From JAHFTY01 sp964584785 (GTDB taxonomy: Bacteria; Acidobacteriota; Terriglobia; 20CM-2-55-15), in NCBI GenBank assembly GCA_964584785.1, contig CAZPBY010000018.1, positions 38,487 through 102,486 on the forward strand: a stretch of 64,000 nucleotides of DNA, read 5' to 3'. The stretch's first letter is position 1; each line of letters begins with the position of its first letter. Shown here in pieces: positions 44,985-53,580 of the stretch. The translations under genes were made by a program, and so were the position numbers. Under the pieces are notes generated by a model, which had not been told where the DNA came from, did not search any database, and worked only from the letters and a program-made list of their open reading frames with translations.

Positions 44985-45128
44985 GACTCGTTGACGAGGA
45001 TAGACCCCTCCGAGAGTCCTTCCTGAACCGGGAATCGTCACAGCGATAGACCTTAGTAGGGATGGCCGAATCAAGTGACGGGCGTTTCCCGGAAGCTGGA
45101 TGGCACCGCCGCTTTCTGTGGTTCCAGC
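44985..45128 (+). ncRNA. T-box-like tRNA-sensing leader upstream of aspS
   Basis: The 3' module is a near-textbook T-box acceptor-binding helix: GCTGGA (45095-45100) pairs with TCCAGC (45123-45128), a 7-base one-sided bulge TGGCACC follows (45101-45107), and GCCGC (45108-45112) pairs with GTGGT (45118-45122). The T-box consensus is AGGGTGGNACCGCG, here TGGATGGCACCGCC. The bulge base C would pair with discriminator G73, which tRNA-Asp carries, and the gene encodes AspRS. Upstream are further hairpins: GACTC/GAGTC with GAGG/CCTC inside (44985-45018), and CCGGGAA/TTCCCGG with CGTCAC/GTGACG inside (45028-45092). GAC codons lie in loops at 44993-44995 and 45003-45005. No T-run follows, so control may be translational. 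Confidence 0.7.
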
Positions 45129-45152
45129 AAATCACAAACGAGAGGTTCGTGA

Positions 45153-46448
45153 ATGGCAGCCATCCGTCGAGTGTTCGTTGCCGACCTTCATCCTCGAATC
45201 GGCCAACAGGTTTTAATCCGCGGCTGGGTTTTCCGGCTGCGGGTTCTGGCGAAAACCACCTTCATCATCCTCAAAGACTGCACCGGTTCGGTTCAATGCG
45301 TCGGCGCAACCGCCGATCTCCACGAGCAGCATCTGCATCCCGATCATGCGATCGAAATCGTCGGCACGGTTCGTGAGGAAAAGCGGGCGCAGACGGGAAT
45401 CGAAGTCGACGTGCTTCGCGTCACGGTGTTCAATCGATCGACCCATGTGCTGCCATTCCATTCGTCGTCGAATATCTCGGGCGTGGGAGCCGACATCCTG
45501 CTCGATTACAGACCGCTGGCTCTTCGGAACGATCGAGTCGGCGACGTGTTTCGTGTACAGGCCGCGATCCTGCGTTACTACCGCGAATTTCTGTCAGCGA
45601 ATCATTTCACCGAGATCATCTCGTCGAAGATCGTGAGCGGCGGGACCGAGGGCGGCACGAATCTGTTCGCGATTCAATACTTCGAGCGCGTCGCTTACCT
45701 TGCGCAGAGTCCGCAGTTTTACAAAGAGCACGGCGTTGCCGGCTTCGAGCGTGTTTTCGAGACGGGACACGTGTATCGCGCGGAACCTCACGCGACGAGC
45801 CGTCACCTGACGGAGTACTACTCGCTCGATCTCGAGATGGGTTTTATCGACGGTCCGGAGGACATCATTCAGCTCGAGGGCGAGTTGCTCACTTACGTTT
45901 TCGACCAGCTGAATCGTCATCATGGAGCGACTCTCGCCAAATTTCGCAATGGGCCGCTTCCGTCCATGCTCGACGTGCCCATCTGGACGTTCGACGAATG
46001 TTTGGAAAGGCTGCACCAGGATGCGGGGAGAAGAGACCTCACCGATGATCTCGATCCGGACGCCGAGCGCCAGCTTTGCCGTATGGCGGAAGAGGCGGCC
46101 GGCGTTCCGGCGCTATTCGTACTCGGATTCCCACTGTCCGCGCGGCCTTTCTATACGCATCCACGGACCGAAACGACAGCCGCCGGGTTTGACTTGTTAT
46201 ATGCGGGCCTCGAGATCACCACGGGTGGGCAACGGCTGCACCGTCGTGAGGACCTCGAGAATGCGCTGATCGCCCGCAACATTCAGCCCTCTTCCTTTGA
46301 ACACCATTTGCGAATGTTCGAGGTGGGCATGCCGCCGCATGGCGGGCTCGCGATCGGACTTGAAAGACTAACGTGTCAGGTACTCGGTCTCTCGAATATT
46401 CGCGAAGCCACACTCTATCCTCGGGATCGCTACCGTCTGACACCGTAG
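45153..46448 (+). CDS. aspS: Aspartyl-tRNA synthetase, archaeal/non-discriminating type
   Basis: 431 residues, shorter than the usual bacterial AspRS (about 590) because the bacterial GAD insert is absent. OB-fold anticodon domain (QQVLIRGWVFRLRVLAKTTFIILKD), class II motif 2 (FETGHVYRAEPHATSRHLTEYYSLDLEMGF) and motif 3 (GGLAIGLERLTCQVLGL) are intact. Such AspS2-type enzymes often charge both tRNA-Asp and tRNA-Asn, feeding GatCAB. GAGAGG lies 7 bases before the ATG. Preceded by the T-box-like leader. Confidence 0.93.
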   Translation: MAAIRRVFVADLHPRIGQQVLIRGWVFRLRVLAKTTFIILKDCTGSVQCVGATADLHEQHLHPDHAIEIVGTVREEKRAQTGIEVDVLRVTVFNRSTHVLPFHSSSNISGVGADILLDYRPLALRNDRVGDVFRVQAAILRYYREFLSANHFTEIISSKIVSGGTEGGTNLFAIQYFERVAYLAQSPQFYKEHGVAGFERVFETGHVYRAEPHATSRHLTEYYSLDLEMGFIDGPEDIIQLEGELLTYVFDQLNRHHGATLAKFRNGPLPSMLDVPIWTFDECLERLHQDAGRRDLTDDLDPDAERQLCRMAEEAAGVPALFVLGFPLSARPFYTHPRTETTAAGFDLLYAGLEITTGGQRLHRREDLENALIARNIQPSSFEHHLRMFEVGMPPHGGLAIGLERLTCQVLGLSNIREATLYPRDRYRLTP

Positions 46449-47116
46449 TCGGTACTGGCTACACGGAAACCGTAATCCGTATATCGAAACTCCGGCGGCA
46501 GGCTGCTGCGATGCGCCGCCCGCGAGGCCTTGACCTGATGCCGCCATGAACCGCCGCGCGAAACGCGCCGCTTACCGGAAACCGGCCCGCCGGGATTCCT
46601 TTCGGGCGAGACGGCGTAGTAATCGGGCGCAAACCAGTCGCTGCACCATTCGTGAACGTTGTCGCCGATATGGAATAGTCCGTACGAATTCGGCCGCCAG
46701 TCTTCGACAGGACGCGGGCCTTTCCAGTCACCCTGAAAATAAGGAATCGACAGCGGCGCCTCGTTGCCCCAGGCGTACTCGGCATTTTTTTGTCCGCCAC
46801 GGCATGCCTTCTCCCATTCCGCTTCGGTGGGCAACCGGTACGCCCGCCCGTCCTTTACCGAAAGCCATTCACAGTAAGCCACGGCCTCGAACCAATTCAT
46901 TCCCACCGCGGGCAGATCGTCGTGGCCAAACATGGGGTCATGCCAGCCGCGAGGTTCAATCGCGCCGGCCGATTCCAGAAATCGAGCGTATTCGCGCCGC
47001 GTCACTGCTGTCGGAGAGATGTAGAAATCATCCACGAAGACGGAATGACGCGGCCGCTCCCATTCGTAACTCGATTCGGAGCCCATCCAAAACCATCCCG
47101 ACGGAATAAGAACCAT
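46430..47116 (-). CDS. Formylglycine-generating-enzyme-like (SUMF1) domain protein, no catalytic Cys
   Basis: 228 residues of an FGE-sulfatase domain: MVLIPSGWFWMGSE, VGMNWFEAVAYCEWL, YRLPTEAEWEKACRGG, DNVHEWCSDWF, RVSRGGSWRHQ and YGFRVA. In genuine FGE the segment after RGGS holds the two copper-binding Cys; here it reads SWRHQVKASRAAHRS with none, so sulfatase maturation is unlikely and this is one of the many FGE-fold proteins of other or unknown role. No signal peptide. It overlaps the converging aspS tail by 19 bases. Confidence 0.88.
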   Translation of the reverse strand: MVLIPSGWFWMGSESSYEWERPRHSVFVDDFYISPTAVTRREYARFLESAGAIEPRGWHDPMFGHDDLPAVGMNWFEAVAYCEWLSVKDGRAYRLPTEAEWEKACRGGQKNAEYAWGNEAPLSIPYFQGDWKGPRPVEDWRPNSYGLFHIGDNVHEWCSDWFAPDYYAVSPERNPGGPVSGKRRVSRGGSWRHQVKASRAAHRSSLPPEFRYTDYGFRVASTDYGVRR

Positions 47117-47158
47117 AAGAACGCGTTCCTGGTTTTGATTAAACCGTCCGTCGCTCGG

Positions 47159-47288
47159 GGGAATTTAGAAATCGGACGAAGTGAAATGCCAATCCGAGAA
47201 CACAAAACCGAAATTGGACGGGCCGCTTAAGTCCAATTTCGGACCTCGGATTTCGGATTGGAATTTCACTTCGTTCAATTTCGGATTC
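47159..47288. repeat. Palindromic repeat, ACGAAGTG family, single copy
   Basis: Imperfect inverted repeat of about 130 bases. Left arm: GGAATTTAGAAATCGGACGA (47159-47178) onward; right arm ends TCACTTCGTTCAATTTCGGATTCC-like. Inner arms CCGAAATTGGAC / GTCCAATTTCGG flank a 10-base centre. The same arm motifs make up the tandem array at 58.1-58.6 kb, so this is a dispersed family. No coding potential seen. Confidence 0.8.
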
Positions 47289-47372
47289 CTCAGGACGGTG
47301 TTAACAGGACAATTCTAAGCCATCGGTTCGCGGTGTAACGCTCCGCACCCGAAAGTGGCGGTCAGGCGCTCT

Positions 47373-47816
47373 TCAAAGTTCGACCGTCAACGAAGCATTG
47401 AGGGGCGTGGCCGCCCACTTCGCTGTCAGATCGTCGAGACTGGCCCGAATTCGCTGCACGTCGTCGATCGACACGGGTGCTGGCGAGTGACCACGCGCCT
47501 CACAGGCAAGCTCGTAGGTGGCCAGCAGATCCTCCGCTGGGACGCGGCCTCCCCACATCTCGGCCTGAAAGCTTTCGACCAGCCGCTCGATAGCCTCCTC
47601 TGAATCGCCGCCCGCTGTCGCAAAGGCCGCCGGCTGGCCGTCGGCCACCAGCCCGAGGAAGCCGCCGTGAGTGAGCGTGCTCTCGACGGCATAGTGCACC
47701 ATGTCGTGGGGAATGATGCCCTGCTTCGGGCAGCGGATCGTCTCCGCCGGTCCGGCAGGACGTTCGATCAGGAGATCGTCGTACTTGCCGTCGCGCTTGG
47801 TGAATGTGAGCCGCAT
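47373..47816 (-). CDS. Conserved hypothetical protein
   Basis: 147 residues from the ATG at 47816; an ATG 12 codons upstream (47852) with GGAG close by is an alternative. The N-terminal part (MRLTFTKRDGKYDDLLIERP, IRCPKQGIIPHDMVHYAVE) is compact and beta-rich, with an H-D-x-x-H cluster, and the rest is helical. I do not recognise a named family. It is a single gene between a palindromic repeat and a vapBC module; no neighbour hints at its role. Confidence 0.65.
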   Translation of the reverse strand: MRLTFTKRDGKYDDLLIERPAGPAETIRCPKQGIIPHDMVHYAVESTLTHGGFLGLVADGQPAAFATAGGDSEEAIERLVESFQAEMWGGRVPAEDLLATYELACEARGHSPAPVSIDDVQRIRASLDDLTAKWAATPLNASLTVEL

Positions 47817-47911
47817 CGAACCCCCCGGAGCGTGAAGGATGATAGCGCGCATCCGAGCTCCCGGGTCAAGGGATGATCCGCCCTGCCTCGGAAAATCGTT
47901 TCACGCAGACT

Positions 47912-48349
47912 TCAGCGCAGGAACTTTTTAGACCAGTTGGCAAGCACTTCAACGTGACCCTCGCGAGACGTTTTGCGGTAGTAGGTTTCATCCGAAGTAA
48001 CCATTGTGCCCGTGTGATTCATTGCGGTTGCGTGAAACGCGGCATCGTAGAAGGTGACCTTAAACTTCTTCATCAACTCCAGCGATTTTTCATATATAGC
48101 AGCCGGCCGTTCTTCCTCGAAGCCGTAGCCGGTCAGGATCTTCATAAATTCCACTGAAAGTCCCGGCTGCTTCTTGCCGAGAATGTTCCCGACCTCGAAG
48201 AACCATAAAGAGGGCAGGATGATCGTACATCTTCCCGCAAGCCAGCTGTTACGAATCTCGAGTGCGCGGTCCCGATCCTCCTCATCGCTCGATTCGAGGA
48301 CCCACTTCAGAAGGACGGAGGTATCCGGAACAATCACCGCCGATGGCAT
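47912..48349 (-). CDS. vapC: VapC-like PIN-domain toxin
   Basis: 145 residues. VIVPDTSVLLKWVLES with the first Asp, SLWFFEVGNIL (Glu), TFYDAAFHATAMNHTGTMVTSDETYY with two further Asp. The antitoxin stop and this ATG overlap by one base (TAATG). A type II toxin ribonuclease; target not predictable. Confidence 0.86.
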   Translation of the reverse strand: MPSAVIVPDTSVLLKWVLESSDEEDRDRALEIRNSWLAGRCTIILPSLWFFEVGNILGKKQPGLSVEFMKILTGYGFEEERPAAIYEKSLELMKKFKVTFYDAAFHATAMNHTGTMVTSDETYYRKTSREGHVEVLANWSKKFLR

Positions 48350-48576
48350 TACCTTCCCCTGTCCCGGCGCACCAAATTGACAATCTCCCGGCTCGATATC
48401 GATTTTGTCGTTTTTCGAAGGGTATCCATCCGCTCCGATAACCGCCGGCGGCGGATCAGCGCGAGTTCCTTCCGCAGAGCATTGTTGATCACACGGCTTC
48501 TCAAACCTGTATCGACCAGAGCGTCCAATTCCGATTTCACATCATCATCGAGAACGATGTTCACTTTTGTGCCCAT
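48349..48576 (-). CDS. vapB: VapB-like antitoxin
   Basis: 75 residues from the ATG at 48576, which has GAGGTG 4-9 bases upstream. MGTKVNIVLDDDVKSELDALVDTGLRSRVINNALRKEL is a ribbon-helix-helix core with a basic tail for toxin binding. A longer ORF reaching 48663 adds 29 residues unlike any antitoxin and lacks a ribosome site. Upstream partner of the PIN toxin. Confidence 0.83.
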   Translation of the reverse strand: MGTKVNIVLDDDVKSELDALVDTGLRSRVINNALRKELALIRRRRLSERMDTLRKTTKSISSREIVNLVRRDRGR

Positions 48577-48682
48577 ACACACCTCGATTCTCTCTCTGGA
48601 GTAAAGAATACAAGTAAGGCATCCGCCTGTCACTACGGGAGAGCTGAGTCCGACAAGCCGCATCGGCTTCGCGACGATTCGA

Positions 48683-49996
48683 TCATTCTGGGGGCTTTTT
48701 CTTCAGGCGTTCGAATTCTTCGAGGCGCTGTTTGATTCGGGCTTCGAGACCGGCGTCTTGCGGATGAAAGTACTGACGGCCTTTCAGGGAGTCCGGCAGG
48801 CAGTCCATATCCGCGACCTTTCCATCGATGTCGTGAGCGTACTGGTATCCCTTGCCGTATCCCAGATTTTTCATCAGCCGGGTCGGCGCGTTGCGGATGT
48901 GCAGGGGAACCGGCTCTGCTCGGGTGTGTTCCACTTCGTCGGCAACCGCCGAGTACGCGGTGTAAACCGAATTGGACTTCGGTGCCGCCGACAAATAGAT
49001 CACACACTGAGCGAGAGCGAGCTTGCCTTCCGGCAGACCGAGAAACTCATACGCCTCTTTGGCGTCCAGTGCGACGCGAAGTGCCTGCGGATCGGCAACC
49101 CCAATGTCTTCCGACGCAAACCGAACCAGCCGCCGGGCGATGTACAGCGGGTCTTCGCCCGACTCCAGCATTCGCGCCAGCCAATACAAAGCGGCATTGA
49201 CGTCGGAGTTTCGTATCGACTTGTGAAGCGCGGAAATGATGTTGTAGTGCTCCTCGCCGCCTTTGTCGTAAAGCAGCGTTTTCTGCGACGCTTCCTGAAC
49301 CAATTCCCGGGTGACCGGCTGTCCAGCGCCCGCGCCTTCCACTGCCAGCTCCAACACATTGAGCGCCGTGCGCGCGTCGCCGTTAGCGACGAGAGCGATG
49401 GCGGGGAGAGCGTCCGGTTCGACATTAAACCCTTCACGTTCGATTGCGCGCCGCAGGACGTTGACGATGTCGTCATCCGTCAGGGCCTTGAGCACGAACA
49501 CGCGTGAGCGTGAAAGCAGCGCCGATATGACCTCGAACGACGGATTCTCCGTGGTCGCACCGATCAGCGTGACGTTCCCATGTTCGACGTGAGGCAGGAA
49601 TGCATCCTGCTGCGCTTTGTTGAATCGATGAATCTCATCGACGAAGAGAATGGTTCGTTTCCCGTGACGTTTCGCTCTTTCGGCCGCCGCCATGATTTCT
49701 TTGATTTCCTTGATGCCGGATAGAACGGCGCTGAAGGGAATGAAGTCCGACTTCGTCATTCGTGCGATGATCTGCGCGAGAGTCGTCTTGCCCACGCCGG
49801 GAGGTCCCCACAGAATCATCGAAGGTACCTGATCGTGCTCGATTGCGGTCCTCAACGGTTTTCCGGAATCGAGCAGATGGCCTTGGCCCACGATTTCATC
49901 CAGGCTTTGCGGCCGCATGCGATCGGCGAGCGGCGCAGAATCCGAAGCCGGCGCCGGCGCGGGTCGATTGTCGTCTTCAAACAGCGATCCGCTCAT
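48683..49996 (-). CDS. rarA: Replication-associated recombination protein A (AAA+ ATPase)
   Basis: 437 residues. Walker A GPPGVGKTT, Walker B LFVDEIHRFNKAQQDAFLP, sensor GATTENPSFEV and the RarA C-terminal domains with DPLYIARRLVRFASEDIGVADPQA and HIRNAPTRLMKNLGYGKGYQYAHD. It acts at stalled replication forks with SSB. The ATG at 49996 overlaps the upstream SpoU-methyltransferase stop (ATGA); an in-frame extension of 33 residues into that gene was rejected. Confidence 0.94.
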   Translation of the reverse strand: MSGSLFEDDNRPAPAPASDSAPLADRMRPQSLDEIVGQGHLLDSGKPLRTAIEHDQVPSMILWGPPGVGKTTLAQIIARMTKSDFIPFSAVLSGIKEIKEIMAAAERAKRHGKRTILFVDEIHRFNKAQQDAFLPHVEHGNVTLIGATTENPSFEVISALLSRSRVFVLKALTDDDIVNVLRRAIEREGFNVEPDALPAIALVANGDARTALNVLELAVEGAGAGQPVTRELVQEASQKTLLYDKGGEEHYNIISALHKSIRNSDVNAALYWLARMLESGEDPLYIARRLVRFASEDIGVADPQALRVALDAKEAYEFLGLPEGKLALAQCVIYLSAAPKSNSVYTAYSAVADEVEHTRAEPVPLHIRNAPTRLMKNLGYGKGYQYAHDIDGKVADMDCLPDSLKGRQYFHPQDAGLEARIKQRLEEFERLKKKPPE

Positions 49997-50706
49997 CGAT
50001 GTTTCCGCGCCTCGTAAAAGATGACCGCCGCCGCCATCGCCGAGTTCAGCGATTCGACGGAAGGATTCTGCGGAATCCTCACCAGGGCGTCGCACGCGGT
50101 GATCTCTGCGGCCGTCAGCCCCTGACCTTCGTTGCCGATGAACACGGCAACGGGTTGACGCCAGTCGAACTGGTCGATCGTTTGTGTGGCGGCGGGAGAT
50201 GTGCCGACAAGCCGGATTCCCGCGTTACGCAAGCTGCTGCTGAGGTCATCCATTTCAGCATCCCACACATGCGGCAATCGAAAGATGCTTCCTGCGCTCG
50301 ACCTCACGACCTTTGGATTATGAATGCCTGCCGTTCCCGCGATTGCGATGCAGCCCGTCGCAAAGAACGATTCGGCGATGCGTAGAATGGTCCCGACGTT
50401 ACCGGGATCCTGCAGCCGCCCCATCACGGCGATGAATGGCTTTGTCGCGTTAAGGACGTTTTCAAGCGAGAATAGAGGAGGACGTACGAGAGCAATGATT
50501 CCCTGCGACGTTTCAGTGCTCTGGATGGTCTTGAAGGTTGCGGCGTCGAGTTCATAAACAGCAGCGTTCTTCGGAACGTCCGGCAGGCCAACTCCACGGC
50601 GCAGAAAAACGTCCAATACAACGATGCCGCTTCGGATGGCTTCGTCGAGTAATTTAGGACCTTCGATCGGAAGCAGACCATCGGCGGTGAGTCCGCCATA
50701 GTGCAC
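49993..50706 (-). CDS. SpoU/TrmH family RNA 2'-O-methyltransferase
   Basis: 237 residues as called from GTG 50706. Knotted SPOUT motifs: VMGRLQDPGNVGTILRIAESF (motif 1, N and R), VAVFIGNEGQGL (motif 2), VRIPQNPSVESLNSAMAAAVIFYE (motif 3). An N-terminal substrate-binding domain (GPKLLDEAI) suggests a 23S rRNA or tRNA ribose methylase. The frame stays open upstream and reads NARISAIRKAVHYGG, typical of family N-termini, so the true start may be about 15-20 codons further up at a non-ATG codon. Divergent from tsaC. Confidence 0.88.
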   Translation of the reverse strand: MHYGGLTADGLLPIEGPKLLDEAIRSGIVVLDVFLRRGVGLPDVPKNAAVYELDAATFKTIQSTETSQGIIALVRPPLFSLENVLNATKPFIAVMGRLQDPGNVGTILRIAESFFATGCIAIAGTAGIHNPKVVRSSAGSIFRLPHVWDAEMDDLSSSLRNAGIRLVGTSPAATQTIDQFDWRQPVAVFIGNEGQGLTAAEITACDALVRIPQNPSVESLNSAMAAAVIFYEARKHR

Positions 50707-50779
50707 GGCCTTGCGAATGGCAGAAATCCTGGCGTTATGCTTGCCTAGTAGAGAGTGTGCAACGATAATCTCGGCTCCG

Positions 50780-51424
50780 ATGAATATTCTTTGTACCGAA
50801 TCGCTCTCGACCCGGGAGTTCGGCTTGATTCTATCGCTTTTGCGTGCCGGCGGTGTGATCGGCTTTCCGACCGATACCGCCTACGGTCTGGGCGCCGATC
50901 CCTTTAATGAGGGCGCTGTGGCGCAGATTTTCGCGTTGAAGGGAAGGCCGGAAACGAAGCCTTTATTGCTCCTCGTCGATTCGTTGGAAATGGCCGAAAG
51001 TGTGATCCTCTCGAATCCGCTGTTTCGCAGGGTATCGAGCGCCTTCTGGCCCGGGCCGTTGACGCTGATATTGCCGGCAAATCCTATCGTGCCTGCTTCA
51101 GTCACGGCGGGGACGGGCACTGTCGGTATTCGATGGCCCGTCGCTCCATTTGCGACAGAACTGCTGCGCCGCTTCGGCAAGCCGATCACGGCGACGAGCG
51201 CGAACAAAAGCGGCCGGCCGGCGGCCGTCACCGCAGCGGAAGTGAAGTTGGAGTTCGGCGACTCGCTTCCAATACTCGTGGATGGCGGGGAATTGCCCGT
51301 CCGCGGCGGATCGACGCTGCTGGATCTTACAACGACTCCACCCAGTCTCCTTCGCGACGGCCCGGTCTCCTTCGATGTTTTGAGCGCCTTCTTCGACGGC
51401 AATCTTCGGAGAACCGCGGCATGA
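50780..51424 (+). CDS. tsaC: Threonylcarbamoyl-AMP synthase (TsaC/Sua5 family)
   Basis: 214 residues, YrdC domain: GVIGFPTDTAYGLGADPFNEGAVAQIFALKGRPETKPLLLLV, FWPGPLTLILPA, GIRWPVAPFATELL and ATSANKSGRPA. It makes threonylcarbamoyl-AMP for t6A tRNA modification. tsaB lies about 9 kb away in this window. The ATG at 50780 was chosen; an earlier in-frame start is inside the divergent methyltransferase gene. It overlaps the next gene by 4 bases. Confidence 0.93.
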   Translation: MNILCTESLSTREFGLILSLLRAGGVIGFPTDTAYGLGADPFNEGAVAQIFALKGRPETKPLLLLVDSLEMAESVILSNPLFRRVSSAFWPGPLTLILPANPIVPASVTAGTGTVGIRWPVAPFATELLRRFGKPITATSANKSGRPAAVTAAEVKLEFGDSLPILVDGGELPVRGGSTLLDLTTTPPSLLRDGPVSFDVLSAFFDGNLRRTAA

Positions 51425-52020
51425 TCGTCCGCGCTCTGAAGTGGGGCACGATACTTTTGGTGGGCGTCTTCATCGCGCTTACGGCGTACTCGGGTTACAT
51501 CTATCGCGAGATTCGCAACAGCGCCGTGCGCGACGAAGCGCAACCCGCGGACGCGATCGTGGTTCTTGGCGCGGCTCAATACAACGGCAGGCCTTCGCCC
51601 GTCTTCAAAGCGCGTCTCGATCACGCGTTGGGTTTATTTGAGAAAGGCTACGCCCACGCCATCATCACGACGGGAGGGTTCGGTCCCGATCCGAAGTTTT
51701 CCGAGGCGCATGTGGGCACGCAGTATCTGATACAGCACGGCGTCGATCCCACAATGATCGTCACCGAACAGGGAAGTGTCACCACCAACGACAGCATCCG
51801 GGCCGTTACCGGTTTGCTGCACGCCAAACATTGGAACACGGCTCTCGTGGTGAGCGACGGTTTTCATCTCTACCGGCTGAAACGCATGTTTGAGGACAAC
51901 GGAATCAGCGCCTATACGTCGCCCGCGCCGAATAGTCCGATTGAGGGCGGATCATCTCAAAAGTTCTTCTACAGCTTGCGCGAAGTGCTGTTGTTTACCG
52001 CCTACCGTTTGGCCAGGTGA
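51421..52020 (+). CDS. DUF218/SanA-YdcF-like membrane-anchored protein
   Basis: 199 residues. One N-terminal transmembrane anchor (about 7-27), then the DUF218 domain: ADAIVVLGAAQYNGRPSPVFKARLDHAL, IITTGGFG, EQGSVTTNDSIRAV and VVSDGFHLYRLKRMF. SanA-like proteins affect envelope permeability and YdcF binds S-adenosylmethionine, but enzymatic activity is unsettled. Coupled to tsaC by an ATGA overlap; its 3' end overlaps the converging lipoprotein gene by 19 bases. Confidence 0.87.
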   Translation: MIVRALKWGTILLVGVFIALTAYSGYIYREIRNSAVRDEAQPADAIVVLGAAQYNGRPSPVFKARLDHALGLFEKGYAHAIITTGGFGPDPKFSEAHVGTQYLIQHGVDPTMIVTEQGSVTTNDSIRAVTGLLHAKHWNTALVVSDGFHLYRLKRMFEDNGISAYTSPAPNSPIEGGSSQKFFYSLREVLLFTAYRLAR

Positions 52021-53522
52021 GCGCCGGTCGTACGGATTTGGGTGAGGAATTCGTAATCGCCGTCGGGCGGCAGGCTGGATACCTGAATTCGTTTGTTGAA
52101 CACGGCCACGTTGTTCAAATACCAGAGACTGATGTTCGGCACCTCTTCCGCGACGATTCGCTGGATCTGCCGATAAACGTCCCGCCGCTTCTCGGTATCG
52201 ACTTCGCGCCGGCCGATCGAAACGAGCGTATCGATCTGCGGATTCGAATAGCGGCTGCGATTCGCGCCGTTCGGAGGCATCCGGGCGGAGTTGAAAACGT
52301 AGTCAAAGATGTCCGGATCGTTGTTGGTTGAGCCCACCCATCGCAGGGAATACGCCTGGAAGTTTCCCTTTTGAACGTCCGCGAAGAAAGTCGCGAACTC
52401 ATTCGAGCGGATCTCCATGTGGATGCCGGCTTCCCTTAACTGCTGCTGCAAGACTGACGCCAGCATACGCGTCACGTCGTCGGTCGAACATTTAAAGGTG
52501 AATGTGAGGTCCGGGTGGCCGGCCTCTTGAAGCAGTTGCTTCGCTTTCGCGGGGTTGTAAGGGTAGGTCGCGACGTCTGGTTCGTACGCCCAATTGGTCG
52601 GCGGAAGGACGCCGGTTGCCGGTCGCGCCAGATCACGCCAGACATATTTTATGATTTTTTCACGATCGATCGCGTACGCAATCGCCTGCCGGACCCGAAC
52701 GTCGCGAAGAATCGGGTCCTGCATGTTGAATGCGAGATATTGATAGGACGTGCCCGGCGGCGACAGTACCTGCATATTCGGGTCGTTCCGGAACACTTCG
52801 ACCATGTCCGGCGTCAGCGTGTTCGTCGTGATGTCGGCACTGCCTTTCCGCAGTTCGAGCGCGCGGACGATCGCTTCCGGGATGATCTTGAACGTGATCG
52901 TTTCGACTTTCGGCTTTTCGCCGTAATACTGGTCGTTGCGTTCGATGACGACCTCGGCGTCCTGAATGTAACGGACGAATCTGAATGGACCCGCACCGAC
53001 GAGACTACGCACAAAGTTCGGTCCCGCGCCGTCGGGAACGATTCCGATCGCGCCGCGATTCAAGCTCCAGATGAACGGAGAGAAAGGCTCTTTGAGTTTG
53101 AAAACGACGGTGTGAGCGTCCGGCGCTTCGATCGAATCCACCACTCGGAACGCAGCGGTTTTGGTTGTCTTGATCGATCCGTCCTTCAGGCTCTGGAACG
53201 TGTAAAGAACGTCTTTGGATGTCACGGGCCTGCCGTCGTGAAACTTCGCATCCGTCCGCAGATGGAAGATGTATGTCCGCGCGTCCGGTATTTCCCACCG
53301 CTCCGCCAGGTCGGGTTGAATCCTAAACTCACTATCGGTTTTTACGAGCGAGCTGAAGATCAGTTGCTGCAACCGGCCCGAAGTCGCATCGATACCGATG
53401 CGCGGATCGAGATTTGTGGGGGGAAGATCCAGCGCAAAGACGACGTTGTCGGGATTGCCGGATTGTGGCGCCGAGCACGCCGAAACGAGTATGGCGAGAA
53501 CAGCAAGAAACGCTCGAATCAT
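52002..53522 (-). CDS. Family 5 (oligopeptide/dipeptide) ABC substrate-binding lipoprotein
   Basis: 506 residues. Lipoprotein signal peptide with lipobox LVSAC (Cys16). SBP_bac_5 features: LDPRIGIDATSGRLQQLIFSSL, FHLRTDAKFHDGRPVTSKDVLYTFQSL, GAGPFRFVRY and DVRVRQAIAYAIDREKII. It would deliver peptides (or nickel/opines) to a DppBC-type permease, but no permease or ATPase gene is adjacent, so it is an orphan binding protein here. Confidence 0.9.
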   Translation of the reverse strand: MIRAFLAVLAILVSACSAPQSGNPDNVVFALDLPPTNLDPRIGIDATSGRLQQLIFSSLVKTDSEFRIQPDLAERWEIPDARTYIFHLRTDAKFHDGRPVTSKDVLYTFQSLKDGSIKTTKTAAFRVVDSIEAPDAHTVVFKLKEPFSPFIWSLNRGAIGIVPDGAGPNFVRSLVGAGPFRFVRYIQDAEVVIERNDQYYGEKPKVETITFKIIPEAIVRALELRKGSADITTNTLTPDMVEVFRNDPNMQVLSPPGTSYQYLAFNMQDPILRDVRVRQAIAYAIDREKIIKYVWRDLARPATGVLPPTNWAYEPDVATYPYNPAKAKQLLQEAGHPDLTFTFKCSTDDVTRMLASVLQQQLREAGIHMEIRSNEFATFFADVQKGNFQAYSLRWVGSTNNDPDIFDYVFNSARMPPNGANRSRYSNPQIDTLVSIGRREVDTEKRRDVYRQIQRIVAEEVPNISLWYLNNVAVFNKRIQVSSLPPDGDYEFLTQIRTTGAHLAKR

Positions 53523-53580
53523 CAGCAGACATTGTAACAGTTGGGCAAATACCTAAGTTGCGGACACACCTCCGGTGTCC

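Noticed and set aside
46430..47116. Genuine sulfatase-maturing formylglycine-generating enzyme
   Set aside because: The two catalytic cysteines after RGGS are absent and no sulfatase gene is nearby.
52515..53537. 340-residue ORF antisense to the peptide-binding lipoprotein
   Set aside because: Shadow frame without family features.
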